A DNA stretch of 64,000 nucleotides from Inia geoffrensis (taxonomy: Eukaryota > Chordata > Mammalia > Artiodactyla > Iniidae). Below, in pieces: positions 11,765 through 22,381 of this stretch. Each line of letters starts with the position of its first letter. Position 1 is the first letter of the stretch. Where the stretch lies: the NCBI GenBank assembly GCA_036417435.1, contig CM070900.1, positions 34,201,496 through 34,265,495 of the forward strand, written 5' to 3'. Made by a program: the position numbers and the translations under genes. The notes beneath the pieces were generated by a model. The model saw only the letters and a program-made list of their open reading frames with translations, made no database searches and was not told where the DNA came from.

Positions 11765-11965
11765 CTCTAGAGAGCATCAGATCTCAGCACAAATCTCGGC
11801 TCTAATACTTACTTGCTATGTAAACTTGAGAAAATTACTGAAACTCTCTAAGCCTCACTTTCCAAAAGCTGTTAGAGTTGCTAGAAGCATCAAATAAAAT
11901 AACTGTATGCAAAGCACTAAGCCTAGCACATGGCTCACGATAAGCAAACCCTGAGTAGTTGCTGT
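11765..11965 (+). mobile_element. MIR SINE
   Basis: Plus-strand MIR pattern: AATCTCGGCTCTAATACTTACTTGCTATG, TTGAGAAAATTACTGAAACTCTCTAAGCCTCA, then AAAGCACTAAGCCTAGCACATGGC near the 3' end. Confidence 0.75.
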
Positions 11966-12234
11966 TATGTATAATTTTCTTCTGGAATCACAGCTTGTTC
12001 CACTTGTCCATCTTATTCTTGTTACAAGAAGCTGGAAAGGATTACAAAGGTTTCTGACCTTTTAAAAAAAATTTCATTGGTGCTGGTATCATTTCTCATT
12101 TTCTTCCTTCTCATTTCTTCCTTTCTTCACCAGCTCTCTGCTTGTAGTGCCAACGACTTTTCGTATTGAGTATAAAGAAAAAAAATCAGGTATGAGTGTA
12201 TTAACTATGTCTTTCATTTTCTATATTCTGACGC

Positions 12235-12482
12235 TTTGACATCAGGGGCCTGGTGACGCTGGAGGGACTGTCCGTCCAGGGTCAGCCAATCCCTAGACAT
12301 AGTAAACCACTCCCCCAAGAGCACACTTCAGATGCACACCAGCTAGTCTAGAGCCGACATCCTCAACCACCTCTCTCAAGGGGCTCTCGCATTCCGCGGC
12401 CCTATCCACTTGCCCCTGTCACCCCAGGGTCAGGTACCACAAAACTAGGGACAGCCCCTATGCCCCAGATCCCGCTGAAATT
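12235..12482. other. GC-richer segment, possibly an LTR remnant
   Basis: A block richer in C and G than its surroundings, with phrases such as CTAGACATAGTAAACC and CACCCCAGGGTCAGG that remind me of old mammalian LTRs. It ends abruptly at the A-run (12488-12497) before the L1 fragment. I cannot name a family. No convincing open frame is present. Confidence 0.3.
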
Positions 12483-12497
12483 ATTCAAAAAAAAAAT

Positions 12498-14130
12498 TTA
12501 TTTTTATCCTTTGTCATAGATTAGGTGACTGTAGGTGTGTGGGTTTATCTCTGGGCTTTCTATCTTGTTCCATTGATCTATATTTCTATTTTTGTGCCAG
12601 TACCATACTGTCTTGATTACTGTAGCTTTGTAGTATAGCCTGAAGTCAGGGAGCCTGATTCCTCCAGCTCCGTTTTTCTTTCTCAAGATTGCTTTGGCTA
12701 TTCAGGGTCTTTTACGTTTCCATACAAATTGTGAAATTTTTTATTTCTAGTTCTTTGAAAATGCTATTGGTAATTTGATAGAGATTGTATTGAATCTGTA
12801 GATTGCTTTGGTTAGTATAGTCATTTTCACAATATTGATTCTTCCATTCCAGGAACATGGTATATCTCTCCATCTGTTTGTTTCTTCTTTGATTTCTTTC
12901 TTCAGTGTCTTATAGTTTTCTGGGTACAGGTCTTTTGCCTCCTTCAGTAGGTTTATTCCTAGGTATTTTATTCTTTTTGTTGTAATGGTGACTGGGATTG
13001 TTTCCTTAAATTCTCTTTTTGTTCTTTCATTGTTACTGTATAGGAATGCAAGAGATTTCTGTGCATTAATTTTGTATCCTTCAACTTTACCAAATTCATT
13101 GATTAGCTCTAGCAGCCTTCTGGTGGCATCTTTAGGATTATCTGTGTATGGTATCATGTCATTTGCAGTGACAGTTTTATTTCTTCTTTTCCAATTTATA
13201 TTCCTTTTGTTTCTTTTTCTTCTCTGATTGCTGTGGCTAGGACTTCCAAAACTATGTTGAATAATAGTGGTGAGAGTGGACATCCTTGTCTTGTTCCTGG
13301 TCTTAGAGGAAATGCTTTCAGGTTTTCACCGTTGAGAATGATGTTTGCTGTGAGTTTGTCATATATGGCCTTTATTATGTTGAGGTAGGTTCCCTCTGTG
13401 CCCACTTTCTGGAGAGTTTGTATCATAAATCGGTGTTGAATTTTGTCAAAAGCTTTTTCTGCATCTATTGAGCTGATCATATGGTTTTATTCTTTAATTT
13501 GTTAATATGATGTATCACAATGATTGTTTTGTATATATTGAAGAATCCTTGCATCCCTGGGATAAACCCCACTTCATCATGGTGTATGATCCTTTTAATG
13601 TGTTGTTGGATTCTGTTTGCCAGTAGTTTGTTGAGGACTTTTACATCTATGTTCATCAGTCATATTGGTCTGTAATTTTCTTTTTTTGTGATACCTTTGT
13701 GTGGTTTCTGTGTCAGGGTGATGGTGGCCTCATAGAATGAGGTTGGGAGTATTCCTTAGTCTGCAATTTTTTGGAAGAGTTTGGGAAGGACGGGTGTTAG
13801 CTCTTCTAGAAATGTTTGATAGAATTCACCTGTGAAGCCATCTGGTCCTGGACTTTTGTTTGTTGGAAGATTTTTAATCACAGTTTCATTACTTGTGATT
13901 GGTCTGTTCATATTTTCTATTTCTTCCTGGTTCAGTCTAGGAAGGTTGTACCTTTCTAAGAATTTGTCCATTTCTTCCATATTATCCATTTTATTGGGAT
14001 ATAGTTGCTTGCAGTAGTCTCATATGATCCTTTGTATTTCTGCTGTGTCATTTGTAATTTCTCCTTTTTCATTTCTAATTTTATTGATTTGAGTCCTCTC
14101 CCTCAAACTCTTTTCAATGGCAGACATCTC
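12498..14130 (-). mobile_element. L1 ORF2 internal fragment, both ends missing
   Basis: Minus-strand frames encode, in L1 ORF2 order, the reverse-transcriptase entry motif [17 protein letters not shown] (13756-13989), the palm segment [13 protein letters not shown] (13196-13480), a mutated catalytic loop reading ANDM instead of the usual FADDM (within 12747-13283), and the [14 protein letters not shown] segment (12504-12686). Frameshifts and stops separate these frames, so no active enzyme is made. The 3' part of ORF2, the 3' UTR and the A-tail are absent, as is everything before the RT. Confidence 0.93.
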
Positions 14131-15135
14131 TTGATCTCTTGGCCTCACATTACCTAAAAAATGCTAAACCCTATATTTTAAAACAATGATTAATTCCACA
14201 TTTAGTAACAAATAAGGCTGTCTCTTTCCTTTGACTATAGGGGCCTTGAGAATAGAGACCATGTCTACACCAACCAATTGATGCTCAGGACATATTTGTT
14301 ACGTATATCTAAACATATCTAAAATTCACTGATATATATCTTTATTTGGAGAAAATGTCTGCATTTTTGAAACCTGAATTAATATATACACATTGTATGT
14401 CCCCTAGCTTGTTCCCAACAGGACTTTGTTTGCCACTTAAATGCATATAAACTTGCTCATTAGATATACCAGTGGGGAAAACATGACCCAGATTTAAAGG
14501 ACAGTCCTGGGACTTTGGAACAGTGCCTTAATATATTGAAGAAAGGGTTCAAGGTTAGGTGTCCTTAACTTTTTAATGGAGGACAGAAGATGCATCATCT
14601 TCTATCAGACACAATGCTGTTGGCAAGCTTCCCTTCTGGAGGCTTCTTTCTACTAAGGCGGTGTGATTTTTTTTTTTTTTTTTTTTGCTCCAATAATTTG
14701 CATGTCATTAGGAAGCCTCTGCCAAGAGGCAGGTATTTCAGATGAATCCGTGGCTCAAGGAATACCAGGGATTTAGGAAGGCAGTGGAATTTGCCTTTTT
14801 GGAGTAGCGAACAGTCTGGAAATAGCCTCTATAGAACTTTTTGGGAATTACTGCAACTGGGGATCCTTTGAAATATTAAAGACTAAATCTAAAACATCTT
14901 CCTGCTTTACTATCATCTGCTCTGACAGGCTGAGAATAATATCAAATGAACTTATTTTGCCCAATCTAATTCTGTTTCTGCTTTGAAGTGCTTTATTTAC
15001 AACCTGTACTCAATAAATACATGTCTCATACATGAATCTAAGTTTAGCTGCATCTTTTCTAGCAAACTCACATAGGTGATGCCTGATTCATTAACCTTTT
15101 CTTGCTAAGAAATTGAAACATCTCTGGAGAAGACA
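14131..15135. other. unassigned sequence with an L2-like scrap
   Basis: A faint plus-strand L2 3'-end resemblance at about 14230-14310 (GGGGCCTTGAGAATAGAGACCATGTC). A poly-T run at 14668-14686 has no recognisable element attached. Nothing coding. Confidence 0.4.
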
Positions 15136-15136
15136 A

Positions 15137-15142
<6 letters not shown>

Positions 15143-15204
<62 letters not shown>

Positions 15205-15220
15205 TATACACATATATGTA
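15143..15220. repeat. (TA)n(CA)n compound microsatellite
   Basis: A pure TA tract of about 30 bp passes into about 26 bp of CA, then mixed ATACAT units. The open frame across it is an artefact of the repeat. Confidence 0.97.
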
Positions 15221-16720
15221 TGTATGAAGAGATATTTTATTTTAATTTATTTTCTGCAATGCTCAATGCCTTTTACAGATAACATCTTTAATATAGCTTA
15301 CATATCCTCATTTACATATTCACACTTAAATAAATTGTTTTTAAAATTTCACATATACATCAGGATATTTCCATAAAACTCTAAACTTCATTTAAAGTAA
15401 GGTTCTATTACAGGGAAAAATTACAAAAGACTGGAAATGGGCCAAAAGATTATTGAGTGTCATGTGTATCATTCCCCTCCAGGTTATCTCTGCTTTTCAT
15501 TTTTTTTTTTTTTGAGCTGTTTTACAGGTCTGTAAGTGGTAGAAAACTGATAATTATGCATAGATTCTTATCTATAACAATGTAAATGGTGTCCAGGGGA
15601 GATTCAGTTGATTATTGATTATTGCCGCGTGCAGATTGACCAGTTGTGCCTGTTCTGCATCTGTTAAGCACATTCAGTTCAGCATTCCTGATAGGCCAAT
15701 ACAGTCACTTTCCTATCAGATTTTCTTTTGAAAATCTAAAGTAACATTCTCTCCTTAATTAACGAGTTAAGTGTAAGCTTTGACGTGTTCATTTTATATC
15801 TATGTGTCTGGACCCTCTTTTGAAAACAGATCTTTGAGCACTCGTACTATAAAAAAACAAAAATGAAATAAAAATTCCTGGGGAGGAGTTTAGATAAATA
15901 CAAAGGCGTATCCCATAGTACTCATGCCTAGGTAATGGCTAATTTGATAGAGGCGTGACCTCTCCTTAGGCTCAACTCAGGAGTATTTTCTAGTACTAGA
16001 TAACGAAGCTTTTTCATTCTTCCAAGGGAAGTCTGTTCCCTCAATAGTTTGCTTTTCTAAATGACCTTCTGGAGCTGAGCCTCTACAGCTTCCTTCCAAG
16101 GTGGCAGCAGTTTCTTTGATGCCCCTTGAGTTACTTCCTCCCAACCCTCTGAACAATTTCCAAAATTACCTTGCATTTAGAGGATCCAGTCTAGAAAAAG
16201 AATACCCTGCCTTTTGCATTGTCTTATGCACAGCACCCTGATACTTAAGCAGGTAAAGCAAAAATTATGAAATCAGTTCCTCCAGCATATTAGCTTCAGA
16301 GATGGAGCATCATGGCTTTTGTTTTTGTCTTTTATGTAATCTTTTAAACTGCTGTTGTATTCCACACAGTTGTGCTGTGAGTGCCTATGATGATCCTTAA
16401 TGCCTTATGAAGTGGTGCACTGTTTGTTCAATGAAATTCAAAATGTGTTCTGAACAGCTTCAAATGAGAGGTGACTGACGGCCTGGATCCCTGACAAATA
16501 TCTCTGTCTTTGGCTGGTTAAATGGGCAATGAACTAGACAGCTATCCCTGGGCAGAATAAACTACATTTCTGTAAAAGAAGATGTACTTTTACCTTAAAT
16601 AGATTTAAATAATTGAAGGAAATTTAAAACTGAATAGGTTAAGAGGGAGTTGTAATAATGACTGCTGAAATTATGTCGCAAATAATGCAACATATTTATT
16701 ATATTCAGGAGGGGAGATAG
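15221..16720. other. unassigned sequence
   Basis: About 1.5 kb without gene or clear repeat. A T-run at 15501-15513 is the only low-complexity feature. Confidence 0.45.
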
Positions 16721-16724
16721 TGGA

Positions 16725-16930
16725 CTTTGTTTGGCATTGGGTAATCTTAGATTTAGTTTATAAGCACTCCACTGACTATCTGTAATAGATAGACATGTTT
16801 CTAACCACTTTAAGCATCAGATTATTCATCTGTAAAATTAAAATATTCCTGAAGTTATATGAGGGTGAATTTATATAAGGCATGAAAATGCTTGCTTAAC
16901 ATAGTGTTGACATATACTAAATGTACAATA
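16725..16930 (+). mobile_element. MIR SINE, diverged
   Basis: It shows TTTCTAACCACTTTAAGCATCAG..., TTCATCTGTAAAATTAAAAT and a 3' part resembling 'CTTAACATAGTGTTGACATA...AATAAACACTAGC', in MIR order on the plus strand. Confidence 0.6.
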
Positions 16931-16989
16931 AACACTAGCTATTTTATTAATTAAAACTTTAGAGCTTGAATTGAAGTCTCTGATTAGGT

Positions 16990-17085
16990 GTCTCCATTGA
17001 TTTCCAATGCCCAGTGTGATGCCTTGAATGTAGTAGACACTTAATATCAACAGTACTTTGCTGAGTGAATGACTTATTCCATTCC
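16990..17085 (+). mobile_element. L2 LINE 3' terminus fragment
   Basis: TTGATTTCCAATGCCCAGTGTGATGCCTTGAATGTAGTAGACACTTAATAT and a GCTGAGTGAATGA ending match the plus-strand L2 3' end. Just downstream TTCCATTCCTGA is duplicated at about 17078 and 17102. Confidence 0.55.
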
Positions 17086-18435
17086 TGAATATAAGAATGA
17101 ATTCCATTCCTGAGTATTAAAGGGTTAAGCAATGATGGTGAATGACCCTGAAAGAAGAAAGGAGGAAAATGAGACAAAGCACAAGTGTGAAAAGCAAACC
17201 AATAGGTTCCTATTGGGGCTGGGGGCCGATTTTCCCGTTATCCTCTCAGGGTAATTGCATGTGTCAGAAGGAGTCCTTTTTGAGGGAAGATATAAATGGA
17301 AGTAAGAAGTGGGTGAAAGAGAAAGGAAGGAGTGAAATACAAAGCAGTTTTATTTTCTGGGTGAAATACTAAAACAAACAAAATGACTAAATTATTACAG
17401 GCTGTAATTGGAGCAACCTTTGTGACTTACAGGTTCATTGGGTAAAAGTTCTACACATTAGAGCTGACAGAGTTAACTACCTGAAAATCCTTCTTCTGTC
17501 TATTGGGTTTGTTCAGTGATAGTCTCATGTTCCAATCCTAATCAGAATACAGGTAGGACTTTAAAAAAAAGGCCAAAAAAGCAAACGACTTAAATGTACA
17601 GGAATCAGAACCTTGTGTCATGAGTAAAAGTTGACAAAGTAATAGATATTTATTTAGCTTGAAGAAGAAGAGACCCAGGATGATATAACTTTCTCTAAAT
17701 ACTTGAGGTTCTTAAGGAGTAAAACTTGATTGTACTTATTCAGTGAGACTCCTGGGAGGTAATTGAGAACCATGGATGCAATTTATGAACAGACGAATTT
17801 CTAAGAATGAACGCTACCTAGTATTGTAATAAACCTACTTGGGGCTTAGTAGATTTCTTCTCATCAGAGATTCAAGCAGAAATTGGACCATAATATCTTA
17901 GGGATATTACAGGGTTGGAGTGGTTATAAACGTTGAAGGCCCTTCCAACTCCAAGATTTTGTATTCTGTGATTGCTTAGTTCCAGCTGATGTCAAATTTT
18001 CAGACCCCAGGCTGGTTGTGCGTGCATCAGAAAACTCTGAGACATATTTAGAGCCCAGAATTTCTTCTGTTTCCATGAAACAACAGAATATGTGGTCCAA
18101 ACTTACATTCCTCTCACTTACTTCATTCTTCATGACTTAAATGAAATGGGGAGAAAGTATTTGTCTATTACACTGTGTGGATTCCTCACTGAGAAACTCT
18201 CATCTCACTGGGATACTTTCTGAATAGGAAACATTGACTTTTCCTTTCTCAGAATCACCCAGAGAGATTCACTCAGCATCTTCCCATGCTGGCTTTCCCT
18301 TTTCCCCATGTATGACATCAGTCACTTTTTACATTTAGACACATTCCAGGCTACATGATAGGAGTTTCTGAGTTCCGGTAACAATAGGAGGTTACAAGGC
18401 ATTAACTACTGGTGAGTAATGAGACAAATTGGGGG
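17086..18435. other. unassigned sequence
   Basis: No gene or recognised repeat in about 1.35 kb. Short frames at 17142-17372 and 17924-18133 encode nothing I recognise. Confidence 0.45.
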
Positions 18436-18439
18436 CACA

Positions 18440-18564
18440 TGATAAAATGCAGAGTGATAGATATGAGAGAGAGCCCTGACTCTAGGTATTGAAGGAAACA
18501 GCATCAGACACTTCAGGTTTCTAAACTTTAGCTTCTTTTTCTGTACCATGGGATTAATTGCCTT
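18440..18564 (+). mobile_element. MIR-like SINE fragment
   Basis: GAGCCCTGACTCTAGG..., TCAGGTTTCTAAACTTTAGCTTC and TGTACCATGGGATTAATTGCC follow the MIR order, weakly. Confidence 0.4.
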
Positions 18565-18579
18565 TGCCTTGCTTTTCTT

Positions 18580-18704
18580 TCCTTTTTTAATTTTTATTGA
18601 GTTATAATTTACATACCATACAATTCACTTGCTTTACTCATACAATTCAATGATTTTTGGTGTATTTACAGAGTTGTGTAATTATCACCACAGGCATAGA
18701 GGTT
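18580..18704 (-). mobile_element. old L1 3' end, part of a SINE-L1 compound insertion
   Basis: The reverse complement ends with GGTATGTAAATTATAACTCAATAAAAATTAAAAAAGG, the 3' UTR end and AATAAA signal of an old L1 (L1M type). Its A-tail abuts the left copy of a 15-bp direct repeat at 18565-18579. Its other end joins the A-rich tail of the SINE at 18705-18825. Confidence 0.8.
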
Positions 18705-18825
18705 TTTTGGGGGTTTTTTTTGGCCCTACAGTACGTGGGATCTCAGTTCCCCAACCAAAGATTGAACCTGCACCCGCCGCACTAGAAGTGCGGAGTCCTA
18801 ACCGCTGGACCTCCAAGGAAGTTCC
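18705..18825 (-). mobile_element. short tRNA-type SINE forming the 5' part of a compound insertion
   Basis: On the minus strand it reads GGAACTTCCTTGGAGGTCCAGCGG, a B-box-like GGTTCAATC, then GGCC and an A-rich tail. Its head touches the right copy of the direct repeat TGCCTTGCTTTTCTT (18826-18840), whose partner lies beyond the L1 piece at 18565-18579. It has no duplication of its own at its tail side. Confidence 0.85.
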
Positions 18826-19039
18826 TGCCTTGCTTTTCTTAATGAATAGTTTTGATGCTTAAACAAGCCAGTCTATTTGAAAACTTCCTATAAATTATTG
18901 CTAAAATATGAAAGTTGTCGAATATAATGATGTTTGGAAAATCAAATCAATGAATGAATGCATTCTGTTGAGCACACATATACTGTACCTTAAAGTCATA
19001 TATGTTTAATATCCTTGTTATTTTTTTTTGAGTTGGGCT

Positions 19040-19133
19040 TGTTAAGAGGTTTGCGTCAGAACTTCACTCAAATCTAGGCCTGCTTTTCTATGCTGTTAGG
19101 GAAATCCCTTAAACTTTCTGAGCCATTGTCTTT
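19040..19133 (+). mobile_element. MIR SINE, left half
   Basis: TCACTCAAATCTAGGCCTGCTTTTCTATGCTGTTAGGGAAATCCCTTAAACTTTCTGAGCC is the middle of a plus-strand MIR. It continues at 19471 after the SINE insertion. Confidence 0.75.
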
Positions 19134-19470
19134 TTAAAATAAATTTATTTATTTATTTGTTTCTTTCTTTTTGGCTATGTTGAAGTGTTGCTGCACGCAG
19201 CCTTTCTTTAGTTGAGGAAAGCCAGGGCTACTCTTCATTGTGGTGCGCAGGCTTCTCATTGCAGTGGCTTCTCCTTGGGGTGGCTTCTCTTGCTGTGAAG
19301 CACGGGCTCTAGGCGCGTGGGCTAAAGTAGTTGCAGCACACGGGCTCAGTAGTTGTGGTGCACAGGCTTAGTTGCCCTGCGGCATGTGGGATCTTCTACG
19401 ACCAGGGATCAAACCCATGACCCCTGCACTGGCAGGTGGATTCTTAACCACTGCGCCACCAGGGAAATCC
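19134..19470 (-). mobile_element. CHR-type SINE, long class, inserted in MIR
   Basis: A full-length minus-strand copy of about 337 bp with an AT-rich tail at left and head at right. The TSD CTGAGCCATTGTCTT (19119-19133) recurs with one mismatch at 19471-19485. It keeps the 3' region that the short-body class lacks. Divergence is higher than in the short-body copies. Confidence 0.92.
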
Positions 19471-19625
19471 CTGAGCCATAGTCTTCTTACCTGTAATAAG
19501 GAGAGATTTGCTGTTGCTTTATAATACATTCTTAACAGTTAAGAAAGTCAGTCATGTGAAAGCAGTTAGCACAGTGACTGGCATATTATAAGCATTCAGA
19601 CAACAATTGTTAAACTTGAATCTGA
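19471..19625 (+). mobile_element. MIR SINE, right half
   Basis: CTTACCTGTAATAAGGAGAG..., then GCAGTTAGCACAGTGACTGGCATATTATAAGCATTCAG completes the MIR begun at 19040. Confidence 0.75.
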
Positions 19626-21970
19626 GGTTTTAGCAGCAGTACCTGTCATTTGTAGCAGTACTTGGCTTAAGTCCTTTAAAAAGGCAGTTTTTTCACATCC
19701 TTAGAGGCGAGATAAAGCAATATTACTTTATTCTTCCTAGTGATCACTAAGGTCCTAAGTTTTCAGCTGCTGGCTTTTGTTTAGCAGGTAAATGGTAAGA
19801 AGACTTCCTAGAAGCACAATTAATGCACAAAGGTAGCTTGTTGTGTTAGCAGTTTTCAGAAGACAAAGAAACTGTCTCTTCTACCTGGCCCCTTGTAGAC
19901 ACAGTGCCATAATTAGTAAAGTAAATAGGTTTCCTCCGTCCCCTTCCCACTTGTGTCTCTTAATATGCATTGTTTTCAGGGAAGACCCTGGCAAGTATCA
20001 GGCTTTAGAAAGCAATGATAAAAGGTGACCATAGCAATGAAAATAATGGCAGGAAGTAAAACTATACTCCAGTCTGTTGGTAGAGAGGATGGCTGACCTC
20101 TTGTTCCCTCCACTTTGCCTTTTTAAAGAATATTACAGTCTGGCAGGGAGAGAACTTTCACTACTAACAGTAATGGCATTATTGTTCCCTTGAGATGTTT
20201 TGGTCCTTTGGAATTCTTCTCTTTCTTTGATGGGGCAGGTAGCCAAATAAAGCAGCCTGCTTGGTTCTCCATTATATGTTCATTGCCCACGTCCTGGCCC
20301 TAGTAAAAATGCAATTTTTATGGAATGAATGAATGAATGAAATGGAAGTGATTTATCTCAAAACACATGCTGCAAGAAGCAGAAAACTTGTTCCAGATAG
20401 GCTCCAGTAGCTACTGTTCATGGTAAGTTCAATGTTACTGAGTGGAACTTCCTGTCAGATTCTACTACCAAAGAAAAATATGGAACCTATGCAAAGTATA
20501 TATTACAGCCCACACAAAGAAATGCCCTGAAGGATCAGAGAAAAAATTTTGTATCTGAGAAAGATTTTGTATAAAAACAAGAGGGGATTATAAAAGTTTT
20601 CTAATCTATGAAATTAAAGCAAGCAGATGCGAAGTGGGGAAAATCTAAAATTAGAAAAATACATTTGATGAACAACATAATTACTAAATTAAAAATAAAG
20701 ATAGAGAAAAATCAAACAAGTATAGAGGACAAAAATGAAATATTCACTGAGATCCACAGTATAAAAATAAAGTGATATAATAGTTGAAAGACATTAATAT
20801 ATACAGCAGTTGCAGTTTCTATGTATGTGGATGACTCAATTTTGGGGGGAGAGTGGGTGGTGTTGGAAAGAATGCACAGGAAGAAAGATTCAATGAAATG
20901 TACAGCATACTCAAAATTTGCTTGAGAGGAAGATTTGAACATACAGATCAGTAAAATTCACAAAGTGTAAAAAATTCATACCTAGATATGTTATTTTAAT
21001 TTTATTTCAAATTTAAGAATAAAGAAAATGTAACCTGTAGATATCAAGGGGGAAAATGTTGCTTACATGGGAAAGAAAACGGCTGTCTTAGAATTTTCCT
21101 CTGTAGCATGAAAGACTCAAAGGCGATGCAATGATGTTGAGGGTTTTGACGAAAAAGAATTTTGGCTTAAAAAGTCTATATTGATTTAAGTTGTCATCTA
21201 TATGCAAACAGAGAGATAGATGATAGATAGATGATAGAGAACACATATGTGTGTATGTATTTTCAGAAATCTTGGGGATAAATTAAAAATCCATGTCTGT
21301 CATAAATCCTTTATGATGGAAATACACACACATGCTTACACAGCCTGAAAAATACATTTAAAAATTTAAGATTAGGTAAGCAATGGTATAAAATAACTAA
21401 TAATGTTCAATAAAGCAGGTTATTCAAAGTGTAATGTTATAAAACTGAATCTTCTCTGGATACAGCTGTTTTCCATTCAAGAGGGGAATGGAGGAGGAAG
21501 CCTCATTTTGACTTCAAGCTTAAGCCACCTTCTCCAATATTCAGAAGCCCTTCGTTTTGTGAGTTAGAGAGTATTGCTCCAGATTACTAAAGTAAAATTC
21601 TGTTTCCGATTTGGATATTCATCCTTGATTATATGCTCCCCTAATTTTACAACCGCAGAGAGATTGAGTTGTGGCCCCTTTAACCGCTAATATGCAATTG
21701 ATATGGGACTGTTCTCTTGGAATCGTTAAGTACAGCGTCATTACTGAGTTAAACCCCTCTTCATTTCACTTCCAGTGTTAAGAATAAATCACCACCATTT
21801 TTTTAAGAAGAGTATTTAATTATGCATTTTGAAAAGACAACGTTCTCAGCCTTGCTGAGACTCGAGGGGTCTTGCCACAAGGAGAGACTCCTTTGAAAGG
21901 TAAGAGACATTGAAAATTCTATATTGACCCAGCTCTGGGAGCTTTATGGAAAGATCATTAGTGACAAGAG
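19626..21970. other. unassigned sequence with minor simple repeats
   Basis: About 2.3 kb without a gene. It contains a short GAAT run at about 20317-20342 and a GATA-rich run at about 21207-21240. The A-rich 20540-20760 part might be a very old LINE, but I see no motif that proves it. Confidence 0.4.
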
Positions 21971-21999
21971 TGACAAGAGTAAAAGGGCTTTAAGCATTT

Positions 22000-22220
22000 T
22001 TTTTTTTTTTTTTTTAATTTTTTTTTTTGCGGTACGCGGGCCTCTCACTGTTGTGGCCTCTCCCGTGGCGGAGCACAGGCTCCGGACGCGCAGGCTCAGC
22101 GGCCATGGCTCACGGGCCCAGCCGCTCCGCGGCATGTGGGATCCTCCCGGACCGGGGCACGAACCCGTGTCCCCTGCATCGGCAGGCGGACTCTCAACCA
22201 CTGCGCCACCAGGGAAGCCC
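22000..22220 (-). mobile_element. CHR-type SINE, short-body class
   Basis: A near-intact copy with a long interrupted T-run at left. The direct repeat TAAGCATTT flanks it at 21991-21999 and 22221-22229. The B-box region reads GGGTTCGTGCC on its own strand. Confidence 0.94.
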
Positions 22221-22249
22221 TAAGCATTTATTTAAAGTAAAAGATTGCT

Positions 22250-22381
22250 GGGAATTCCCTGAAGGTCCAGTGGTTAGGACTCCGTGCTTCCACTGCCGGG
22301 GGCCTGAGTTCCATCCCTGGTCAGGGAGCTAAGATCCCACAAACCGAGTGGTGTGGCCTTAAAAAAATAAAAAAGGAAAGG
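22250..22381 (+). mobile_element. short tRNA-type SINE
   Basis: GGGAATTCCCTGAAGGTCCAGTGG head, a B-box-like region, GTGGTGTGGCC, then A-rich tail. The TSD AAAAGATTGCT (22239-22249) recurs with one mismatch at 22382-22392. It lies 30 bp from the preceding SINE but is an independent event. Confidence 0.9.

Noticed and set aside
13832..14017. Plus-strand frames antisense to L1 (also 12985-13227, 32144-32419, 34412-34600)
   Set aside because: They are reverse-strand shadows of L1 ORF2.
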